Below are positions 18,151-27,300 of a stretch of 64,000 nt of DNA, piece after piece (the first letter of the stretch is position 1; every line of letters starts with the position of its first letter). The notes beneath the pieces were generated by a model. That model did not search any database, had not been told where the DNA came from, and saw only the letters and a program-made list of their open reading frames with translations. The DNA comes from Nitrospira sp. UBA2082 (GTDB lineage Bacteria; Nitrospirota; Nitrospiria; Nitrospirales; Nitrospiraceae), in assembly GCA_002331335.1 (NCBI GenBank), contig DCZO01000014.1:361556-425555 (forward strand), written 5' to 3'. Both the position numbers and the translations under genes were made by a program.

Positions 18151-19059
18151 TCAAAACACGAAGCCAGAAGTGATTTCCCACTCTTTTCCCGTCCATGAGA
18201 TCACTGGCGCCGGCTGGAACAGCCCGATCGCCTGCAGCCCGATCCTCAGCCAGCTAGGGACATCGCCCAGCGAATATTGCCGGACCAGTTTCCAAAGGAG
18301 CTCCCTCACTGCCCGTTCACTTCTGTTGCCAGGCCATTGCCGGTAGGCGCGCAGAACGTCCTGGGCCTCCTCCACGTACGCTTCTCGAAAGTGAAGGGAC
18401 TTCTGGTTTCCGTGCGTCCGAAATCCCCCTAACAACGCCCTTACTCCATACAATTCGGCATGCCGGAAAAACCTGCCCCACAATTCGAAATCTCCGGCAT
18501 GTGGAAACGACACATCGAGCCTTCCTCCGGCCCGCTCCCAAAGAGATCGTCTCCAGAACGTGGATTCCTGCTGTATCCACCGACGTCCATGGGTACCGGT
18601 GACAGGAAGGTTACTTCCTCTATAGAAGGCACGCGCGTTGAACCCGCCCGTAAAATCCACCGCAACGGCCTGCCCACGTTCATTCCAGGTCAACGGGTGG
18701 ACGGTCGTCACCCACTCGACATGCGGATGAGCGGCAAATATTTCGGCGACCGTCGAGAAGGCCGAGGGAAGATATTTGTCATCGCTATTGAGCCACGCCA
18801 TGATCTCGCCGGTCGTCTTGGCGAACCCTTTGTTGATGGCCTGGTATTGCCCCCCGTCCGGCTCACTCACCCAATACGCGAGCTTATGCTGGTGCCGGCG
18901 AAGGACGTCGATGCTGCCATCCCGAGACCCTCCATCGATCACCACGTACTCCAAATTGGGATACCCTTGGTTGAGTACCGACTCGATGGTCTCCTCGAGA
19001 AACTGCGCTTGGTTGTACGAGGGTGTGACGATCGATATCGTCGGACGGCTATGAGTCAT
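18151..19059 (-). CDS. Glycosyltransferase, GT2 family
   Basis: 302 residues from the ATG at 19059, which has a GGAG site about 9 bases upstream; a TTG five codons earlier is the other choice. GT-A fold: ISIVTPSYNQAQFLEETIESVL, then VVIDGGSRDGS, and the metal-binding acidic motif in MAWLNSDDKY (NSDD in place of DxD). The C-terminal part has the WERAGGRLD...GDFELWGRFF acceptor segment with the likely base. It resembles WcaA-type transferases. It overlaps the end of the FkbM gene by 11 bases, so the two are probably translated together. Confidence 0.82.
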   Translation of the reverse strand: MTHSRPTISIVTPSYNQAQFLEETIESVLNQGYPNLEYVVIDGGSRDGSIDVLRRHQHKLAYWVSEPDGGQYQAINKGFAKTTGEIMAWLNSDDKYLPSAFSTVAEIFAAHPHVEWVTTVHPLTWNERGQAVAVDFTGGFNARAFYRGSNLPVTGTHGRRWIQQESTFWRRSLWERAGGRLDVSFPHAGDFELWGRFFRHAELYGVRALLGGFRTHGNQKSLHFREAYVEEAQDVLRAYRQWPGNRSERAVRELLWKLVRQYSLGDVPSWLRIGLQAIGLFQPAPVISWTGKEWEITSGFVF

Positions 19060-19897
19060 GTGTGCGATCTCCAACGAGTTCGCTCAGATGCTTTTTCATG
19101 CGCGCATTCTGCTCGGCCCGTTGGACCGGAGTGGCATAAAAGTGGTGGCGACGGAACAGCCCGTCCTCTTTCACGAAGGCGATATCCGCCTGAGAGAGCG
19201 CCTGATCGAGCGGCCGGTACTGCAACCCGGATATGTCGTAGACGGCAAATCCTCGTTGCGTCATGTAATTGACGATATCGGAAAACTGCGGTCCGCCCTC
19301 GAAGAATTGAAACAAAGACACCTCCAGAAGGACGTATTCCGCCTCTTTCAACAAGATCTCCGCCCCCCGCAACACTTCGAGCTCCGCTCCCTGCACATCT
19401 ATCTTTAATAGATAGGGGCCGGAGGCATGTTCTGCATGAGCCAGTTGATCCACTGTGACTGACCGGACATGCCTCGGCACACCGTTGACACCGCTTCCCT
19501 GCTCGACTTCCTGTAAGAGCGATGAGCCGACTAAATCCTGATGAACATTGATTGTGATCTCCCCTGCACAAGCCGCAGCTGCGGCAGCGATGTAGCGAGA
19601 CCCCGGTATGGCTCGCACCACTTCTGTGAGTGAGCCCTGATATTCAATCAATGGCTCAACCATCAGAAACTTCGTGTCCGGGAATACTGCCGCACATGTG
19701 CGGGTGAAACTCCCGTAGGCCGCCCCCACATCCACCACCGTTTTGGGAACCAATCCGAGTCGCCTGATGTGTTGCAGCATCTCCGGAAGCGAACTCCGAT
19801 CGATCACGAAGCCTTCAGCCGGTGTCACCCTACGGAGCTCCAACCCGACTGCGCGCAGGCATCGTTTTATCAACTGTTTTATCGGCCTATGACCCAT
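19049..19897 (-). CDS. FkbM-family methyltransferase (1 of 4)
   Basis: 282 residues from ATG 19897, which overlaps the stop of the deacetylase gene by 11 bases. SAM motif I is VVDVGAAYGSFT, followed by the acidic FLMVEPL and the FkbM hallmark LLKIDVQGAELEVLRGA, then LLEVSLF. FkbM enzymes O-methylate hydroxyls of small molecules and glycan sugars. The last 60 residues (HHFYATPVQRAEQNARMKKHL) form a charged helix. Placed between a deacetylase and a GT2, it most likely acts on a lipid-linked sugar. Confidence 0.78.
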   Translation of the reverse strand: MGHRPIKQLIKRCLRAVGLELRRVTPAEGFVIDRSSLPEMLQHIRRLGLVPKTVVDVGAAYGSFTRTCAAVFPDTKFLMVEPLIEYQGSLTEVVRAIPGSRYIAAAAAACAGEITINVHQDLVGSSLLQEVEQGSGVNGVPRHVRSVTVDQLAHAEHASGPYLLKIDVQGAELEVLRGAEILLKEAEYVLLEVSLFQFFEGGPQFSDIVNYMTQRGFAVYDISGLQYRPLDQALSQADIAFVKEDGLFRRHHFYATPVQRAEQNARMKKHLSELVGDRTHDS

Positions 19898-20984
19898 ACG
19901 ATGTTTTTTCCACCTTCCCCGCAAACCAGCACTCGAGATGCTCGGCGAAGGTGCCTTGATCCCAATCACGAACGATAAACCGAGGCAACTGGAACACATC
20001 GTGTCTCTTCCTGATCACCCCCGGGAAATTCGAACACCCAACGGCAAAACCAGCTTCTCGAAGCAGCCCTGCGGTTTCACTCCCGTAATCTGCCTGTGTC
20101 CCATATGGGTAGGCGAACGCGGTCACGCGCCGTCCTACAATCTGCTCTAATTGATCCCGGCTCTCACAGATCTCCTTCCGCTGTTCGTCCAACGAGAGCT
20201 TCGAGAAGACTGCATGGGACACCGAATGGGCTCCGATATCGACAAGCGAACCAGCGCCCAACTCTTTCACTTGAGAAGGGGTCAGACAGCGGTACGCCGG
20301 CCGAGCAGACCCCCCCATCCCGCTCCACGCTCGGATTGCTTCGAGTACGTGCTCTCGCTTCCGTGGCGCCATCGGCCTCATCAACATGCATAATTCCCGA
20401 TAGATGGCATGCCGTGCAGTGGGATTCGCCCTGTCCATGACCGACCACCGCCGGTGACGCGCGAACTCGTCCTCGCCATACGACGCCGCACTCCCAAGGT
20501 CTCGCTCGTACGTCGCTTCTTCCAGCAGCACCCGACAGGTCTGAGGCAACGTCGATGGCTGAAGAAAGATGCGTTCCAACTCGTCCCACCAGAATTCTTG
20601 ATTTTCCTCCATAAGCCCGGTGGCAACGAAGACCGTGGCCGGGACTCTGTATCGCTCTAAGACGGGCCTGGCATAGGTCAGGTTATCTTCGTAGCCGTCG
20701 TCGAAGGTTACCGCCACGAGCTTTTCATCCCGGTGTTGTCCCTGACTGACTCCCGTGACTAATTCGTGCAGGCTCACAACACGATAGCGGCTGGCAAGGC
20801 ATGCCATGTGCGAGGCAAAACGGTGGGGGGTGACACTGAGCAATTGCGGATCCGACGAAGCGTCACGAACGCTATGATAGAGGAGAACAATCCCTTTAGG
20901 GCCCTGACCGGACCACAGCTGGCCGACCCAGGTACGAAGGGACGACATACCCGGCAATACGGCAGAATGGCGTTCCCCTGGCAT
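19887..20984 (-). CDS. Polysaccharide deacetylase (NodB/CE4 domain)
   Basis: 365 residues with a complete NodB homology domain: motif 1 TFDDGYED (D95 catalytic base, D96 metal), motif 2 GAHSVSH (metal-binding His pair), and motif 3 FAYPYG. The N-terminal GIVLLYHSV segment is typical of bacterial exopolysaccharide deacetylases. No signal peptide is evident, so it may act on cytoplasmic lipid-linked intermediates rather than on exported polymer. It would remove N- or O-acetyl groups from sugars. An ATG at 20948 (residue 13) is a possible later start. Confidence 0.83.
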   Translation of the reverse strand: MPGERHSAVLPGMSSLRTWVGQLWSGQGPKGIVLLYHSVRDASSDPQLLSVTPHRFASHMACLASRYRVVSLHELVTGVSQGQHRDEKLVAVTFDDGYEDNLTYARPVLERYRVPATVFVATGLMEENQEFWWDELERIFLQPSTLPQTCRVLLEEATYERDLGSAASYGEDEFARHRRWSVMDRANPTARHAIYRELCMLMRPMAPRKREHVLEAIRAWSGMGGSARPAYRCLTPSQVKELGAGSLVDIGAHSVSHAVFSKLSLDEQRKEICESRDQLEQIVGRRVTAFAYPYGTQADYGSETAGLLREAGFAVGCSNFPGVIRKRHDVFQLPRFIVRDWDQGTFAEHLECWFAGKVEKTSYGS

Positions 20985-20992
20985 GCGGCACC

Positions 20993-21808
20993 CTAGTCCC
21001 GCTTTCGAAATATCGTGATCGCATCTCGTGGAATCATTCCAACATCTGACGAAATCACCTGAAGGTCAAGGGCTTTTAAGAAGTGTTCCATGAGCTGTGG
21101 ACACATCGTGCCGAAGGCGCAGAATGAGGTACGCTGACGTACATTCCCTTCCAGATCAGCCTCGAATTGCCGCCATCCAATCGGAGTAATGACCGACGCG
21201 TAATGAATGATGCCGACTCCACCCGTTTTCAGAAGCGGCTTGATTTGGCGCAGATACCAGAAGACAAGCCTTGGTTCGAAATGCACAAAGACATCGAATG
21301 AGACAACGAAATCGAGACTTGCAGGCGCCAATGGTGGCAGGGACATTCCGTCCGTCAGGTGTGGACGCAGGGAACTGTTGGTCGGAAACCTGGCCTTGAG
21401 ACGTTTGAGCATGGCCTCGGAAGGATCAGCCGCATGCAACACCGCAGTTTTGGGAAGCAGCAAGGAGGTCAACCGCCCTCCCCCTGGCCCGATTTCCAAT
21501 CCTTCGTCACAATGGGCAGGAAGATATTTCCGTAGAAGTTCATCGTCAAGCAGTGTGGAAAACTTTGCTACACTCGCCTCGTCAAGCCCATAGGTCGTGC
21601 CTTCTTCGGTCGTATCTTCCGCCGTCCATTCGTCACCGAGATGTTTCACGACATTTCCTGGCAGCACACGGAACTCCTCCGCCTTCCAAGCCTTGGCGTA
21701 ATCGTTCCAACCTTGCGCGATCATCTGCGGCTCACAGTCCGTCGAGCGGGAAACAGGGCTTCGCCACCACAGCCGCAGCGAACTGATCAATCGGGCCATC
21801 GTTTCCAT
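20993..21808 (-). CDS. Class I SAM-dependent methyltransferase
   Basis: 271 residues. SAM motif I is GLEIGPGGGRLTSLLL, followed by LHAADPSEAML (acidic loop), SLDFVVSFDVFVHFEP and IKPLLKTGGVGIIHYA. Methyltransf_25/11 type. Its ATG directly abuts the stop of the next upstream methyltransferase gene with no spacer, so the two methyltransferases form a pair. Acceptor unknown; sugar or acyl-chain methylation is inferred from context. Confidence 0.7.
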   Translation of the reverse strand: METMARLISSLRLWWRSPVSRSTDCEPQMIAQGWNDYAKAWKAEEFRVLPGNVVKHLGDEWTAEDTTEEGTTYGLDEASVAKFSTLLDDELLRKYLPAHCDEGLEIGPGGGRLTSLLLPKTAVLHAADPSEAMLKRLKARFPTNSSLRPHLTDGMSLPPLAPASLDFVVSFDVFVHFEPRLVFWYLRQIKPLLKTGGVGIIHYASVITPIGWRQFEADLEGNVRQRTSFCAFGTMCPQLMEHFLKALDLQVISSDVGMIPRDAITIFRKRD

Positions 21809-22552
21809 TTACTGCTGTTCACCTCCCCTTCGGGGTTTCACTGCGCGAGCGGTAATCACCACCTGAAAATTGTCATCCTGCCGCTCCAGGTGCTCAGGCT
21901 GTAATTCATCGACGGTCAGACCATGGAGATAGGCCACGGCGAGGAGCACATTACCGTGAGCCTGCACGGCGACGTTCTCTGGAGACCAGTGCTCTTCAAG
22001 AAGCCTGCGCGCCGATGCTGTGGTAAAACGCCAGTAGTCTCCCCAACGATCCATGTCGTATCGGCTGATTTGACTAATGCCCGTAAACGACGCCAACAAC
22101 ACCCCTCCCGGGCGGAGAATGCGATACAAGGTCTTTGCAGCAGCACGAGCATCGTAGATGAATTGCAAGGTCTGCGTGCAAATAATGCAATCAAAGGCAT
22201 CGGCCGGGATATGTTCCGCACAAGTCAGGTCCGCGATAATCGTGGCGCTACGATCGCCAGGCTGCGTGTGGAGCACGTCGCTGTGCTCCACCGCAGTTCC
22301 CCCGAAACTTCTCGTATAGCGATCGTCCCCAAATTCCAGGACACGGCCCCGGATATCGTGTTGATGACTGAGCAGAAACCGTTCGATGAAATGGATGTCG
22401 ATGCACCGTTCCCGCTGAGCCCGGTCAAGTCCAAATACTTGACTGATCGGCGTCGTACGGAGGAGGCTCCCAAACTGCACCAGTCCCACCGGCGGCCATG
22501 CCGCTTTGTATCGCCACCGGGACAAACAGCCTCGTATCATTGCTCGCAGCAT
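21809..22552 (-). CDS. Methyltransferase-like protein
   Basis: 247 residues. The SAM site is less canonical than its neighbour: GRVLEFGDDRYTRSFGG stands where the Gly-rich motif I belongs, with Asp-Asp replacing the GxGxG core. The rest is ordinary class I: DAFDCIICTQTLQFI, YRILRPGGVLLASFTG and a WRFTTASARRLLEEHW segment. That last segment is common in the small polysaccharide-cluster methyltransferases that follow glycosyltransferases. The degenerate motif I means activity should not be assumed. It abuts the downstream methyltransferase. About 58 bases lie upstream. Confidence 0.62.
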   Translation of the reverse strand: MLRAMIRGCLSRWRYKAAWPPVGLVQFGSLLRTTPISQVFGLDRAQRERCIDIHFIERFLLSHQHDIRGRVLEFGDDRYTRSFGGTAVEHSDVLHTQPGDRSATIIADLTCAEHIPADAFDCIICTQTLQFIYDARAAAKTLYRILRPGGVLLASFTGISQISRYDMDRWGDYWRFTTASARRLLEEHWSPENVAVQAHGNVLLAVAYLHGLTVDELQPEHLERQDDNFQVVITARAVKPRRGGEQQ

Positions 22553-22610
22553 GTTCGTGGTTAGATCCTACGTTGAAGTCGAGAGAACTGCGCTCTCTCT
22601 GCCCGTTGAC

Positions 22611-23792
22611 TCAAACATGGGCGCCCACCATGCTCACGAATTCCTGCATCCGGAGGTAGTACGTGTGTTCCCGCAGCGTACGTGTCTGGCCGGCCAATCC
22701 AATGGCTTGCCGCTCTTCCTCATGGTCCAAGTAGTACTGAATCAATTCGGCGCATTCATCCGGACTACGATACGTCAAAACTTCTTTCCCGGGTTCAAAC
22801 ATTTCTTTGAGGTTCTCCTTCCAATCTGTGAGCAGGCACGTGCCGACTCCCGTTGCCTCGAAAAGGCGCATGTTGTTGGCGTATGGCGCCACATCCCCGT
22901 GGTGATTGAAAGTGATTTTGGAGGACTGAAGCACCCGGTACATATTCGGCCCCCACGCGTGCCCCATATAGCGACCATGTAGAGGAGAATGGGGCGGAAG
23001 AGCGGAAAGATTTCCCGACCAAATCCTAAATTGCGGAACACGCTGGCATACCGACTCAATAAACTTCGCCCTGCTACTGTGCACATTAAAGAAACTGCCT
23101 ACGAAACTGATGTCCCACGTTCTGTTCCCCGAACCCAAGGCAGACAAAACGCGCGGCTCAAAACCCAACCGGCTAAGACGTGCACGTGCACCCTTTCTTT
23201 TGAAATACTCCAATGTCGGCGGGAAGGATGAAATCATCAGATCATACACGCCGAGATCGAGATCTTCAGGCAACTGTGTCGCTGCATGCTGGCCGACCAT
23301 GAATCGCACATATGGCCTGGCCTCCTTCAAGAATTGACTTGGAAGGTCAATGACCGCCTGGTTCAACAGGACATCAGGTTTATGGTAGCGAACTTGCGCC
23401 ATGAGGATGTCATAGCGGCACGTGAATGTTTGCGCCCCCCTGTACCAGCGCCGGAGGTAAGAACCGAGCTGCTGTGGGGATGCTTCACTGAGGAGATCCT
23501 TTGCACGGCGCCATAGAGGCGACGCCGATCCCGGGTCTACAGGAGATCCTTCCACCTTCACACCATGCTCACGGACCCAGGCGGCCTGGAGAAATGAATT
23601 ATTGGGATAAATGTCGTAGGCTTCGTGACCTAATTTGCGGAGATTGCAAGCATAGAAATCCGCCACTCCATAGAGACTCTCCCGGCGCAAACGCAGTTGC
23701 TCGGCATATGGCTGAAGTTCCATTCCTTCGTGCTGGGCATAGAGCCAAGCGAGGAAGTCCGGATAGTCAGTGTCAAGGATGAGAAATTTCAC
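22611..23792 (-). CDS. CgeB-like glycosyltransferase (1 of 3)
   Basis: 393 residues. The C-terminal third is the CgeB/Glyco_trans_1_2 donor domain: NNMRLFEATGVGTCLLTDWKEN, then FEPGKEVLTYRSPDE and the tail TLREHTYYLRMQEF. The N-terminal half is divergent but GT-B-like, opening KFLILDTDYPDFL. The middle has VSFVGSFF-like DISFVGSFF, also typical. CgeB-type enzymes are found in spore-coat and surface-glycan clusters; donors are mostly unknown. Its first four bases (ATGA) overlap the upstream GT4 stop. Confidence 0.72.
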   Translation of the reverse strand: MKFLILDTDYPDFLAWLYAQHEGMELQPYAEQLRLRRESLYGVADFYACNLRKLGHEAYDIYPNNSFLQAAWVREHGVKVEGSPVDPGSASPLWRRAKDLLSEASPQQLGSYLRRWYRGAQTFTCRYDILMAQVRYHKPDVLLNQAVIDLPSQFLKEARPYVRFMVGQHAATQLPEDLDLGVYDLMISSFPPTLEYFKRKGARARLSRLGFEPRVLSALGSGNRTWDISFVGSFFNVHSSRAKFIESVCQRVPQFRIWSGNLSALPPHSPLHGRYMGHAWGPNMYRVLQSSKITFNHHGDVAPYANNMRLFEATGVGTCLLTDWKENLKEMFEPGKEVLTYRSPDECAELIQYYLDHEEERQAIGLAGQTRTLREHTYYLRMQEFVSMVGAHV

Positions 23793-25000
23793 GACAACCC
23801 ACCGTCCATCAGCCGGATGAACGCCTCGGCGACGGCGTCTTCCTTGAATTGTTCCGTAGAGCGGCGGAGCGTCTCCACCCGCATCATCGCGCGATATTTC
23901 TCCTCCATGAGGCGTGACGCAGCCGTCACCAGCGCCTCCATGTCGGGATAGGGAACCACGACCCCGCTGAGACCATGACCGATCACCTCCGCGTTGCCGC
24001 CCACATCAAAAGAGACCATCGGTACGCCGCACAAATTCGCTTCGAGAAGCGCCATGCTGAAATTCTCGACGAGCGTCGGCGAGACGCCAAAGGAACACGT
24101 CTTGATGATCGCGAGATTAGTCCCGTAGCTTACCTGACCCGGCGCATAAATCTTGGCATTCGAGGGGGCAAAGCGGAGTTCATACGCCAACTCTGCACCG
24201 ATACTCCCCGAAAGATAGAACCCGATGTCTTTCGATGTCTGTCGCGCAAGTCTTCGGATAATTTCGAACACGAATCGCGACCCTTTGTAGACGCTCCCAG
24301 CCGAGGGGATATAGATCAGCAGAGCATCCTGAGGCAGGTTCAACATGGCGCGAAGGTCTTGCGCCGGTGTCGCAGCGATCATCGCCGTATCGACGAGATT
24401 CGGAATCACCGTGACCGGCCCCGAATAGGCATAGGTCTTCTCGAACATGTCTCGCATGTATTCAGAAGGACAGACGACGGCATCGACGTTTTTCAAGACA
24501 CGGCTCTCGCATCGAATCGTCAACCGCGCATCAACCTCGGAATGCCGGCGCCAGAACAGATTGTTGAGAAATCTTGCAGGATTGTGATGAGCCACCAAGA
24601 TGGTCCGGCATCCCGGAGGTCGGCCGATCATCAAGCCCGGGCATTCATGGTCCGGCAAGATCAGCACATCCGGCCTGAAGTCTCGGATCCGGGCACGCAG
24701 GATCAGGCAGGGCCATGTGGCACTCACGACTTCCGAGACATGGTAGGCCAGGGTTCCCGGTTCGAGGATGCGGAAATACAGACGCGAGGCGAGGTGCACC
24801 ATCCGTTCAAGCCAGGGCGGCACGCCTGTCCGAACAATTTCCTGCTCCACCAACCCCGACTTGTAATCCCGGAACGTGAAGACCCGCGCGTCATATCCCC
24901 TTTGCTTGAGCACCCGGTAGAGATTGTAGTGAGCGCTCGAAACGCCTCCCCCCCCGAGCGGCGGGCACGAACTGGCAACAATGGCGACCCGCTTAGGCAT
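23789..25000 (-). CDS. Glycosyltransferase, GT4 family
   Basis: 403 residues from ATG 25000, chosen for the AGAGG ribosome site before it. The acceptor domain opens AIVASSCPPLGGGGVSSAHYNL. The donor domain shows YIPSAGSVYKGSRFVFEII and PTLVENFSMALLEANLCGVPMVSFDVGG, the GT4 signature with its Glu pair. The linker segment VCPSEYMRDMFEKTY is typical. It overlaps both neighbours: 8 bases with the upstream GT2 and ATGA with the downstream CgeB-like gene. The three are probably co-translated. Confidence 0.8.
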   Translation of the reverse strand: MPKRVAIVASSCPPLGGGGVSSAHYNLYRVLKQRGYDARVFTFRDYKSGLVEQEIVRTGVPPWLERMVHLASRLYFRILEPGTLAYHVSEVVSATWPCLILRARIRDFRPDVLILPDHECPGLMIGRPPGCRTILVAHHNPARFLNNLFWRRHSEVDARLTIRCESRVLKNVDAVVCPSEYMRDMFEKTYAYSGPVTVIPNLVDTAMIAATPAQDLRAMLNLPQDALLIYIPSAGSVYKGSRFVFEIIRRLARQTSKDIGFYLSGSIGAELAYELRFAPSNAKIYAPGQVSYGTNLAIIKTCSFGVSPTLVENFSMALLEANLCGVPMVSFDVGGNAEVIGHGLSGVVVPYPDMEALVTAASRLMEEKYRAMMRVETLRRSTEQFKEDAVAEAFIRLMDGGLS

Positions 25001-26018
25001 GTTGCCTCTTTCGAATTCCACATTTGACTCCGAACTTTACTTGCTGCTTCCAGTCAAGTCGCATGTCGCCCCACAGGGGAGAACGGCGCAGTGTTGTGAG
25101 GGTCCACAGCCCCAGATGCGTCGATGCGGCACAGATTGCCCACCATCGTTCCGCGACGGTTCGCTGAAACGGGATACGGGGATAGACGTCCGTTGTCCGG
25201 TTCGCCTCCGTCAGCTTCAGCAGCCACACATGTGCGGCAGAGACGAACTCCCGGGAATCCGCGAAATCCCAGCTCGATATGGATTCATGCAGGGCTTCCT
25301 CACCGGCAGTGGGCGCAATCCCCAATCGCTCAAGCTGGCGCCTTCGAATGCGCCGAGCCGTCTCCCGTTTGGTGGCTTCATGTTTCCTGACCACCTGGTG
25401 CGGGTGCAGCCGATAGCGCAACAGCACTTCCGGCACATTGGCCAGCGAGGTATACTGGGCCGCCCGCACCCACAGATCATAATCCTCGGCATGCAGCATG
25501 GCCGCGTCATACAACAGCCCCGTGTTCGCGAACAGGTCTCGCCTGATCATCACGGATGGATGGGCCAAGACGGATTCGAACAGCAGCGCGCAACGAATTG
25601 TGGCGTCATCCGCGGGATTGCGATATACCGTTGACCTGCCCATTCCGAATGTTTCGATCCAGGTACCGCACACCCCCACCTCCGGTCGCTCCTCCATCAG
25701 TCGGACTTGCGCGGCTAACCGGCCGGCCAGGCTCACATCGTCGGCATCCATTCTGGCCACGTAGGTTCCCGTCGCTAATTTCAACCCGTGATTGAGCGCA
25801 TACGACAGGCCGTTTCCGCCAGACCGTGAGAGTCGTATGCGGGTATCCTGTCGCTGGTAGCGCTGAAGAATCGCGTCCGTGCCGTCCGTTGATCCATCAT
25901 CGACGACGATGCATTCGAAATCCGTGAAGGTCTGGTCCAGCACACTGCGGATGGCTTCGTCGAGATACAAGGCTCCATCGCGCACCGCCATCAGGACGCT
26001 GACTCTGGGCGTCGGCAT
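24993..26018 (-). CDS. Glycosyltransferase, GT2 family
   Basis: 341 residues. GT-A fold: VSVLMAVRDGALYLDEAIRSVL, the nucleotide motif VDDGSTDGT, and metal site ARMDADD (DAD). This is the WcaA/HasA-like subclass. The acceptor region AMLHAEDYDLWVRA supplies the usual ED catalytic pair. About 100 C-terminal residues beyond the catalytic domain are rich in Trp/Arg and may associate with the membrane. It ends inside the next gene. Product unknown. Confidence 0.84.
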   Translation of the reverse strand: MPTPRVSVLMAVRDGALYLDEAIRSVLDQTFTDFECIVVDDGSTDGTDAILQRYQRQDTRIRLSRSGGNGLSYALNHGLKLATGTYVARMDADDVSLAGRLAAQVRLMEERPEVGVCGTWIETFGMGRSTVYRNPADDATIRCALLFESVLAHPSVMIRRDLFANTGLLYDAAMLHAEDYDLWVRAAQYTSLANVPEVLLRYRLHPHQVVRKHEATKRETARRIRRRQLERLGIAPTAGEEALHESISSWDFADSREFVSAAHVWLLKLTEANRTTDVYPRIPFQRTVAERWWAICAASTHLGLWTLTTLRRSPLWGDMRLDWKQQVKFGVKCGIRKRQHA

Positions 26019-26021
26019 CGC

Positions 26022-27227
26022 TCACGTCACCTCTTCCGTCACGCCCGATCGTGTCCCCATTCCGCTCTCCGACGGCCAGGATGCCGCTCCTGAGAAACCC
26101 ATCGTTGTGAAGATCTCCCTGAAACGGTGTACGTAGGTATGTTCTCGCAAGGTACGCTCGTAGCCCGCCTGAGCAATGGCACTCCGCTCCTCGTCGTGCG
26201 CGAGGTAGTAGCGGATCTTGTCGATCAACTCGTCGTCGTCGTGGAAGATGACCACTTCTCTCCCGTCCTGATAGTACTCCTCGATGTTGTCAGCGCCGCC
26301 CGTCAGAAGAAAACCGCCGCAGCCGGGAATTTCAAAGTTGCGCCCTTTGATCTGTTCCGAATAGATACCGCCGGGACGGTCCAGTACCGCCGTTTCAGAC
26401 AGATCGGCTTCACTCGTGGTTGTTGGCCTCCTCAACGTCTTTCCCCATGCCTTCACCTGGCCCCCAAAGGGAACCCGGTCCAAGACCTTTGCCACCCGCC
26501 TTCGGAATGCATACCCCGGAGTCATAATGGAAGAATGGCATCTTTCTGGATTCTCTCCAACCGGCACAGAGGAATTGGCCAAATTGAGATTGATTCGACT
26601 CCGCCCGAACACGTCGATCATATGCTCCTGGGAAATCCTGCCAGAATCCCACCCGTTCCCCCACGTCAGCACGTTGATTCCTGCATCCTGCAACGTCTTA
26701 ATCACCTGCCGACGATTCCCATGAGGCTGCCCGACAAACGTGACGTCATAACGGAGATCATCCTCTCTCTTCTTGTATAGGAAATGGTTGCAGGCCCATT
26801 GACTCTTTATGACGTTGCGGTACTTCAACGACTCATACTTCGGCAATGCGCTCGCTGCCGTCGTCACTGACCACGTAAAACAAGGCGCCCACCGGCACGT
26901 AAAATTGTCGAACCGCCAATGGTCGTCACAAAACCAGTTCACCGTGGTCACGCCCCGCTCATGGGAGAGTGCCCGCACGGTTAACGGATCGAGCTCATCC
27001 TTGAACAGCACGGAGAACATCAGGTCAGGCTGCTCCGTCTTGGCTACTTCGGCTATCCGCCGATTCATCGACTCTCTTCCGCGCTCTTTCAACATCGTCA
27101 TGAAATCGAAATAGAGAATGTCGTGCCCCATGTGCACGAGCGAATCATAAAAATTACAATGCTCGAAACTGAACCCCTGCTCAGGGCGCCCATAGTCATA
27201 TTTCATTGCCGTATAGAGGATGCGCAT
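26022..27227 (-). CDS. CgeB-like glycosyltransferase (2 of 3)
   Basis: 401 residues, same family as the genes at 22611 and 44053. The N-terminus MRILYTAMKYDYGRPEQGFSFEH has the open GT-B start. The centre carries VTFVGQPHGNRRQVI and the C-terminal domain has GRNFEIPGCGGFLLTGGADNIEEYY, EVVIFHDDDEL and the same ERTLREHTYVHRF tail as the 22611 protein. FNxE/NFEIP is the typical CgeB donor-site segment. Only 3 bases separate it from the downstream GT2. About 73 bases lie upstream. Confidence 0.74.
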   Translation of the reverse strand: MRILYTAMKYDYGRPEQGFSFEHCNFYDSLVHMGHDILYFDFMTMLKERGRESMNRRIAEVAKTEQPDLMFSVLFKDELDPLTVRALSHERGVTTVNWFCDDHWRFDNFTCRWAPCFTWSVTTAASALPKYESLKYRNVIKSQWACNHFLYKKREDDLRYDVTFVGQPHGNRRQVIKTLQDAGINVLTWGNGWDSGRISQEHMIDVFGRSRINLNLANSSVPVGENPERCHSSIMTPGYAFRRRVAKVLDRVPFGGQVKAWGKTLRRPTTTSEADLSETAVLDRPGGIYSEQIKGRNFEIPGCGGFLLTGGADNIEEYYQDGREVVIFHDDDELIDKIRYYLAHDEERSAIAQAGYERTLREHTYVHRFREIFTTMGFSGAASWPSESGMGTRSGVTEEVT

Positions 27228-27300
27228 GCTGGCACTCGCTATGTCCCCGCCGGGATTCCCGGCTCATCGATGAACACGGCATTGCTTCGGGTCTGCAACA

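Noticed and set aside
22581..22599. GAGAGA-7-TCTCTC inverted repeat between a CgeB-like gene and a methyltransferase gene
   Set aside because: Six-pair stem without a T-run is too weak for a terminator and lies inside a continuous gene run.
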